Part shown: piece after piece, positions 60,136 to 64,000 of the stretch
Layout of the letters: each line of letters begins with the position of its first letter
How positions within the stretch are numbered: position 1 is the stretch's first letter
The notes under the pieces: generated by a model
Databases searched by the model: none
What the model was told of the DNA's origin: nothing
What the model saw: only the letters and a program-made list of their open reading frames with translations
Made by a program: the position numbers and the translations under genes
NCBI GenBank assembly: GCA_000808095.1
Contig: CP009910.1
Location: forward strand, 836,695-900,694
DNA from: Borreliella chilensis
GTDB taxonomy: Bacteria > Spirochaetota > Spirochaetia > Borreliales > Borreliaceae
Direction of reading: 5' to 3'
Length of the DNA: 64,000 nucleotides

Positions 60136-61365
60136 ATGGAAGAATATTTAAATCCAATAAATATATTTTCGGAAATAGGTCGTTTGAAAAAAGTTTTGCT
60201 TCATAGGCCAGGAGAGGAATTGGAGAATTTAACACCCTTGATTATGAAAAATTTTTTATTTGATGATATTCCTTATCTTAAAGTTGCAAAGCAAGAGCAT
60301 GAAGTTTTTGCAAATATTTTAAAAAATAATTCAGTTGAAATTGAGTATGTTGAAGATCTTATTAGTGAGGCACTTATTTCTTCTGTAGTGATCAAGAATA
60401 AATTTATATCTCAATTTATTCTTGAGGCAGAAATAAAAACAGAGGGTAAAATTAGCCTTTTAAAGGATTATTTTTCTAATTTAACCATTAATAATATGAT
60501 TTCTAAAATGATTTCGGGTGTTACAAGAGAAGAGCTTAAGAATTACACATCTTCTCTTGATGATTTAGTTAATGGTGCGAGTCTTTTTATTATTGATCCT
60601 ATGCCTAACGTTTTATTTACCAGAGATCCTTTTGCTAGCATTGGTAATGGAATTACAATAAATAAAATGTGCACTAAGGTTAGGTGCAGAGAGACAATAT
60701 TTGCCGAGTATATTTTCAAGTATCATCCTATTTATAAAGAAAATGTTCCAATTTGGTATAATAGAGGAGAAGAAACTTCCTTGGAAGGTGGGGATGAACT
60801 TGTTTTAAGTAAAGATCTTTTGGTTGTTGGAATTTCTGAGAGAACGGAAGCAGAGTCTGTCGAAAAACTAGCTAGTAGTCTTTTTAAAAATAAGGCTACA
60901 TTTAATACAATTTTAGCTTTTAAAATTCCAAAAAATAGGTCTTACATGCATTTAGATACAGTTTTTACTCAAATTGATTTTAGTGTTTTTACCAGTTTTA
61001 CAAGTGATGATATGTATTTTACAATTTATGCTTTAACTTGTAATTCAAGTTCCAATAAAATTCATATTAAAAAAGAAAAAGCTAGGCTTAAAGATGTTTT
61101 GAGTTTTTACCTTGGCAGGAAAATTGACATAATAAAATGTGCAGGTGGAGACTTAATACATGGTGCAAGAGAGCAATGGAATGATGGTGCTAATGTGTTA
61201 GCTATAGCTCCAGGAGAAGTAATTGTTTATTCTAGAAATCATGTGACTAATAAGTTACTTGAAGAAAATGGCATTAAGGTTCATAGAATTCCGTCTAGCG
61301 AGCTTTCAAGAGGTCGTGGTGGTCCAAGGTGTATGTCCATGCCTTTAATAAGAGAAGATACTTAA
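60136..61365 (+). CDS. arcA: Arginine deiminase
   Basis: Hydrolyses arginine to citrulline and ammonia, 409 residues. Guanidino-modifying fold with [25 protein letters not shown] and the catalytic Cys399 in [10 protein letters not shown] near the C terminus. ATG 60136 is preferred: AAGGAG (60124-60129) lies six bases upstream and the residues then start [19 protein letters not shown] as in the family. An earlier in-frame ATG (60109) would place that ribosome binding site inside the gene. arcB and arcD follow. Confidence 0.97.
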   Translation: MEEYLNPINIFSEIGRLKKVLLHRPGEELENLTPLIMKNFLFDDIPYLKVAKQEHEVFANILKNNSVEIEYVEDLISEALISSVVIKNKFISQFILEAEIKTEGKISLLKDYFSNLTINNMISKMISGVTREELKNYTSSLDDLVNGASLFIIDPMPNVLFTRDPFASIGNGITINKMCTKVRCRETIFAEYIFKYHPIYKENVPIWYNRGEETSLEGGDELVLSKDLLVVGISERTEAESVEKLASSLFKNKATFNTILAFKIPKNRSYMHLDTVFTQIDFSVFTSFTSDDMYFTIYALTCNSSSNKIHIKKEKARLKDVLSFYLGRKIDIIKCAGGDLIHGAREQWNDGANVLAIAPGEVIVYSRNHVTNKLLEENGIKVHRIPSSELSRGRGGPRCMSMPLIREDT

Positions 61366-61416
61366 TATTTGATAAATTAGTTTTAAAAAAACCAATTGTA
61401 AAGGTTGGGGGTTGTT

Positions 61417-62400
61417 ATGTATAATTTACGGAATAGAAGCTTTTTAAATCTTTTGGATTTTACAAGCAAAGATATTAGATATTTACTTGATTTATCTCTA
61501 GATTTAAAAAAGTCAAAATATGCAGGGATTGAGGTGCAAAAACTTAAAGGTAAAAATATAGTTATAATTTTCGAAAAAGATTCAACAAGAACTAGGTGTG
61601 CTTTTGAAATCGCAGCTTATGATCAAGGAGCAAATATTACCTATTTGGGATCTAAAGGTAATCAAATAGGTATAAAAGAGTCTATGGCAGATACTGCCAG
61701 GGTTTTAGGACGCATGTATGATGCTATTGGATTTAGAGGATTTTCTCAACAGACTATTGAATGTTTGGCAAATTATTCTAATGTTCCTGTTTACAATGGA
61801 TTAACAGATGTTTCTCATCCAACTCAAATACTTGCCGATTTAATGACAATAGAGGAACATAAAGGAGGGTTGAAAGGGCTTAAATTGGTGTTTTGTGGTG
61901 ATGGGAGGGGAAATATTGCTAATTCTTTATTGAAAGGTTGCGCTATTATGGGGATTGATTTTAGAATTTTTGCTCCCAAAGAGCTTTTCCCAGACTCTAA
62001 TTTGACTCTTAAAGCCAGATCTTTAGCTATGGAGAGTGGGGGTAAAATTACAATTACAGATTCTAAAGAAGAGGCTGTTAACTGTGCTGATGTTGTGTAT
62101 ACAGACGTGTGGGTATCTATGGGTGAGAGTAATTGGGAAAGTAGGATAAATCTTCTAAAGTTTTATCAGGTCAATAAAGAGTTAATGAGCATAGCAAATG
62201 ATAATGCAATATTTATGCATTGTTTGCCCGCTTTTCATGATTTAAGTACTGTGGTTGGTAAGAATATTTTTGATAAATATGGACTTAATGGGATTGAAGT
62301 TACAGAAGAAGTTTTTGAAAGTAAAAATTCAGTTGTTTTTGATGTAGCTGAGAATAGAGTGCATACTATTAAAGCTGTAATGGTTTCAACTTTGGGATAA
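61417..62400 (+). CDS. arcB: Ornithine carbamoyltransferase (catabolic)
   Basis: Phosphorolyses citrulline to ornithine and carbamoyl phosphate in the arginine deiminase pathway, 327 residues. It has the carbamoyl-phosphate motif S-T-R-T-R-C (56-61), D-V-S-H-P-T-Q for the second site, and H-C-L-P-A-F-H-D near residues 268-275. ATG 61417 gives the typical start [10 protein letters not shown]; an in-frame TTG (61405) sits directly on the AAGG element and is less likely. No carbamate kinase gene is seen next to it, so the fate of carbamoyl phosphate is open. Confidence 0.97.
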   Translation: MYNLRNRSFLNLLDFTSKDIRYLLDLSLDLKKSKYAGIEVQKLKGKNIVIIFEKDSTRTRCAFEIAAYDQGANITYLGSKGNQIGIKESMADTARVLGRMYDAIGFRGFSQQTIECLANYSNVPVYNGLTDVSHPTQILADLMTIEEHKGGLKGLKLVFCGDGRGNIANSLLKGCAIMGIDFRIFAPKELFPDSNLTLKARSLAMESGGKITITDSKEEAVNCADVVYTDVWVSMGESNWESRINLLKFYQVNKELMSIANDNAIFMHCLPAFHDLSTVVGKNIFDKYGLNGIEVTEEVFESKNSVVFDVAENRVHTIKAVMVSTLG

Positions 62401-62439
62401 CTATATTTTATTTGTATGAAATTGTTTAGGAGGAACGTT

Positions 62440-63870
62440 ATGATCAAAATGCCAAGTAGTTTTACGATAATATTCTCTTTAATTGTATTTGTTACTATCT
62501 TAACATATGTGATTCCTGCTGGTAAGTTTGATAAAGAATTTAAGGAAATGAGCGATGGATCTAAAAGGGAAATAATAGTTGCTGGAACGTATCATTCTGT
62601 AGATCGAGGTCCAAGGGGATTTTTGCATCCTGTTATGACTATTTTGACTGCAATGTCAAAAGGTATGGAACATGCAGCTGAGGTTATTGTGTTTGTTTTG
62701 ATTGTTGGTGGTGCTTATGGGATTATTATGAAAACAGGAGCAATAGATGCAGGAATTTCTCATTTAATCAAAAAGTTGGGGCATAAAGATAAATTGCTTA
62801 TTCCTTTATTGATGTTTATTTTTTCAATTGGCGGAACTGTAACTGGAATGAGTGAGGAAACCCTTCCTTTTTATTTTGTTATGATTCCTTTGATAGTGGC
62901 TTTGGGTTATGATAGTCTTGTTGGAGTGGCTATTATTGCTTTGGGAGCTGGAATAGGTACTATGGCCTCTACTGTAAATCCGTTTGCTACGGGAATTGCA
63001 TCAGCAATAGCTTCTATTAGTTTACAAGATGGATTTTATTTTAGGATTGTTCTTTATGTTGTATCCGTATTAGTCTCCATAATTTATGTTTATGCTTATG
63101 CTTCTAAAATTAAAAAGTATCCTGCAAAATCACTTGTTTATTGTCAAAAAAATGAACATTATCAACATTTTGTTGAAAAAGAAAAAAATGAGCTTTTGAT
63201 TAAGAATGATGATAAAAATGTTATTGAATTTACGTTTGCTCATAAATTAGTTTTGCTTTTATTTGGGTTTATGCTATTGGTTTTGATATTTAGTATTGTT
63301 CAATTTGGTTGGTGGATGCAGGAAATGACAATGTTATATCTTGGAGTTGCCATTATCTCAGCTTTTATTTGTAGATTGGGTGAATCTGAAATGTGGGATG
63401 CTTTTGTGGAAGGCTCTAAAAGTTTGATAACAGCAGCTTTTGTTATTGGGCTTGCAAGAGGTGTTATGATAGTATGCGATGATGGTTTGATTACAGCCAC
63501 TATATTAAACGCTGCTACCAATTTTTTATATAATCTTCCAAGACCCCTTTTTATTATTTTAAATGAAATTGTTCAAATATTTATAGGATTTGTTGTACCG
63601 TCTTCATCAGGCCATGCTAGTCTTACTATGCCAATAATGGCTCCACTTGCTGATTTCTTATCAATGCCAAGGTCTTCAGTTGTTATTGCTATGCAGACTT
63701 CGTCTGGGCTTATTAATTTAATAACCCCTACAAGTGGAGTTATAATGGCTGTATTGGGAATATCTAAATTGAGTTATGGTACATGGTTTAAGTTTGTTCT
63801 TCCATTATTTATTATCGAGTTTTTTATTTGTATTTTAGTTATTATAGCTAATGTTTATTTGAGTATTTAG
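62440..63870 (+). CDS. arcD: YfcC-family transporter (ArcD, presumed arginine/ornithine exchange)
   Basis: 476 residues and about 12-13 membrane segments. It opens with a hydrophobic helix ending T-Y-V-I-P-A-G-K-F, the signature start of YfcC/C4-dicarboxylate-type (DUF401-like) carriers. It also carries S-E-E-T-L-P-F-Y and P-S-S-S-G-H-A-S-L-T-M-P, which fit the same superfamily. It is not the APC-type ArcD of Pseudomonas; the arginine/ornithine role is inferred from its place behind arcA-arcB. ATG 62440 is chosen because AGGAGG (62428-62433) lies six bases upstream. Its stop is only 97 bases from a telomere-like inverted repeat. Confidence 0.88.
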   Translation: MIKMPSSFTIIFSLIVFVTILTYVIPAGKFDKEFKEMSDGSKREIIVAGTYHSVDRGPRGFLHPVMTILTAMSKGMEHAAEVIVFVLIVGGAYGIIMKTGAIDAGISHLIKKLGHKDKLLIPLLMFIFSIGGTVTGMSEETLPFYFVMIPLIVALGYDSLVGVAIIALGAGIGTMASTVNPFATGIASAIASISLQDGFYFRIVLYVVSVLVSIIYVYAYASKIKKYPAKSLVYCQKNEHYQHFVEKEKNELLIKNDDKNVIEFTFAHKLVLLLFGFMLLVLIFSIVQFGWWMQEMTMLYLGVAIISAFICRLGESEMWDAFVEGSKSLITAAFVIGLARGVMIVCDDGLITATILNAATNFLYNLPRPLFIILNEIVQIFIGFVVPSSSGHASLTMPIMAPLADFLSMPRSSVVIAMQTSSGLINLITPTSGVIMAVLGISKLSYGTWFKFVLPLFIIEFFICILVIIANVYLSI

Positions 63871-63908
63871 AGCATTATTTATTTTTAAATTTGCTGTTAT
63901 TGATTAAT

Positions 63909-63955
63909 TGTGTGCAAGTAGCCGCCTCAATCATGCATGCGTTCGATGAAGATGG
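63909..63955. other. Short GC-richer non-coding island
   Basis: About 47 bases with roughly half G+C, in a neighbourhood well below that. It contains the palindrome CATGCATG near 63932. No convincing reading frame, tRNA or terminator hairpin is seen. It separates arcD from the terminal inverted repeat and could be subtelomeric or plasmid-derived DNA. Confidence 0.4.
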
Positions 63956-63962
63956 ATTTTTG

Positions 63963-64000
63963 TATACTATTAAATAATAAATAAATTTATTATTTAATAG
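63963..64000. other. Hairpin-telomere-like inverted repeat at the window end
   Basis: Arms 63967-63982 and 63985-64000 are perfect 16-bp reverse complements separated by AA. Read from the centre back into the chromosome, the sequence runs ...TTATTTAATAGTATACAAAAAT. TAGTATA (complement of 63963-63969) lies 14 bases from the axis, matching the box-3 element and spacing of Borrelia hairpin telomeres cut by ResT. Position right after arcD fits the known end of the conserved chromosome region. It may be the right telomere read slightly around the tip, or a relic or fused telomere; the next bases are needed. Confidence 0.6.

Noticed and set aside
63890..63960. Short minus-strand reading frame in the terminal gap
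   Set aside because: Only about 20-30 codons, with no ribosome binding site and no recognisable product.

Overview
This window is chromosomal DNA from a Lyme-group spirochaete (Borreliella/Borrelia burgdorferi sensu lato). It is very AT-rich. The gene order mutS-comF-rimP-nusA-infB ... uvrB-uvrA-lptD ... arcA-arcB-arcD matches, from memory, the right arm of the B. burgdorferi B31 chromosome from about BB0797 (mutS) to BB0843 (arcD). Most genes lie on the + strand. Proteins from minus-strand genes look richer in Lys/Asn/Ile/Thr, and those from plus-strand genes richer in Phe/Val/Gly/Asp/Ser, which fits the strong leading/lagging strand composition bias known in Borrelia. No rRNA, tRNA, insertion sequence, prophage or CRISPR array is visible. 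No gene-free stretch exceeds about 180 bases.

Layout. (1) 1-9402: 5'-truncated mutS and comF, then a translation/transcription operon rimP-nusA-infB-rbfA-truB and rpsO, which has its own promoter and a leader hairpin. (2) 9416-19508: pnp, a lipoprotein with a propeller-like domain, lptF, lptG, tgt, murJ and a HEAT-repeat exported protein, almost all overlapping or within a few bases. (3) 19540-28342: coaBC on the minus strand, then a plus-strand run yhdT-like, panF (pantothenate uptake for the CoaBC pathway), an RluC-like pseudouridine synthase, a P-loop/Asp23-like protein, murC, yicC, an archaeal-type NMP kinase, rpoZ, miaA and a 31-residue ribosomal-type basic protein, closed by a strong hairpin. 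(4) 28348-30628: small envelope genes (SH3-like lipoprotein, outer-membrane barrel candidate, NAGPA-type phosphodiester glycosidase, helical-repeat protein). (5) 30741-39913: topA-hrpA on the minus strand diverging from sbcD-sbcC across a perfect 15-bp inverted repeat. (6) 39947-48808: ROK kinase, then minus-strand lipoprotein, eukaryote-type ileS, a ClpA/C-type unfoldase with an altered second Walker B, and a phosphohexomutase. (7) 48945-57205: uvrB, uvrA and a very large cysteine-free LptD. (8) 57230-59957: minus-strand lipoprotein, RNase HI with a viroplasmin domain, and a permuted NlpC/P60-type lipoprotein. (9) 60136-63870: the arginine deiminase genes arcA-arcB-arcD, without arcC.

Three themes stand out. 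First, LptF, LptG and LptD sit in one window of an organism that makes no LPS. Published work on the B. burgdorferi LptD homologue links it to moving lipoproteins to the cell surface, and a predicted lipoprotein gene overlaps lptF. Second, the translation genes carry unusual low-complexity or accessory parts: a 12-copy 33-bp tandem repeat in infB, an Arg/Gly-rich insert in PNPase and a zinc-ribbon tail on NusA. Third, the last 38 bases look like a Borrelia hairpin telomere: a box-3-type TAGTATA lies 14 bases from the centre of a 16-bp inverted repeat, only about 100 bases after arcD. The window may therefore end at, or span, the right chromosomal telomere.
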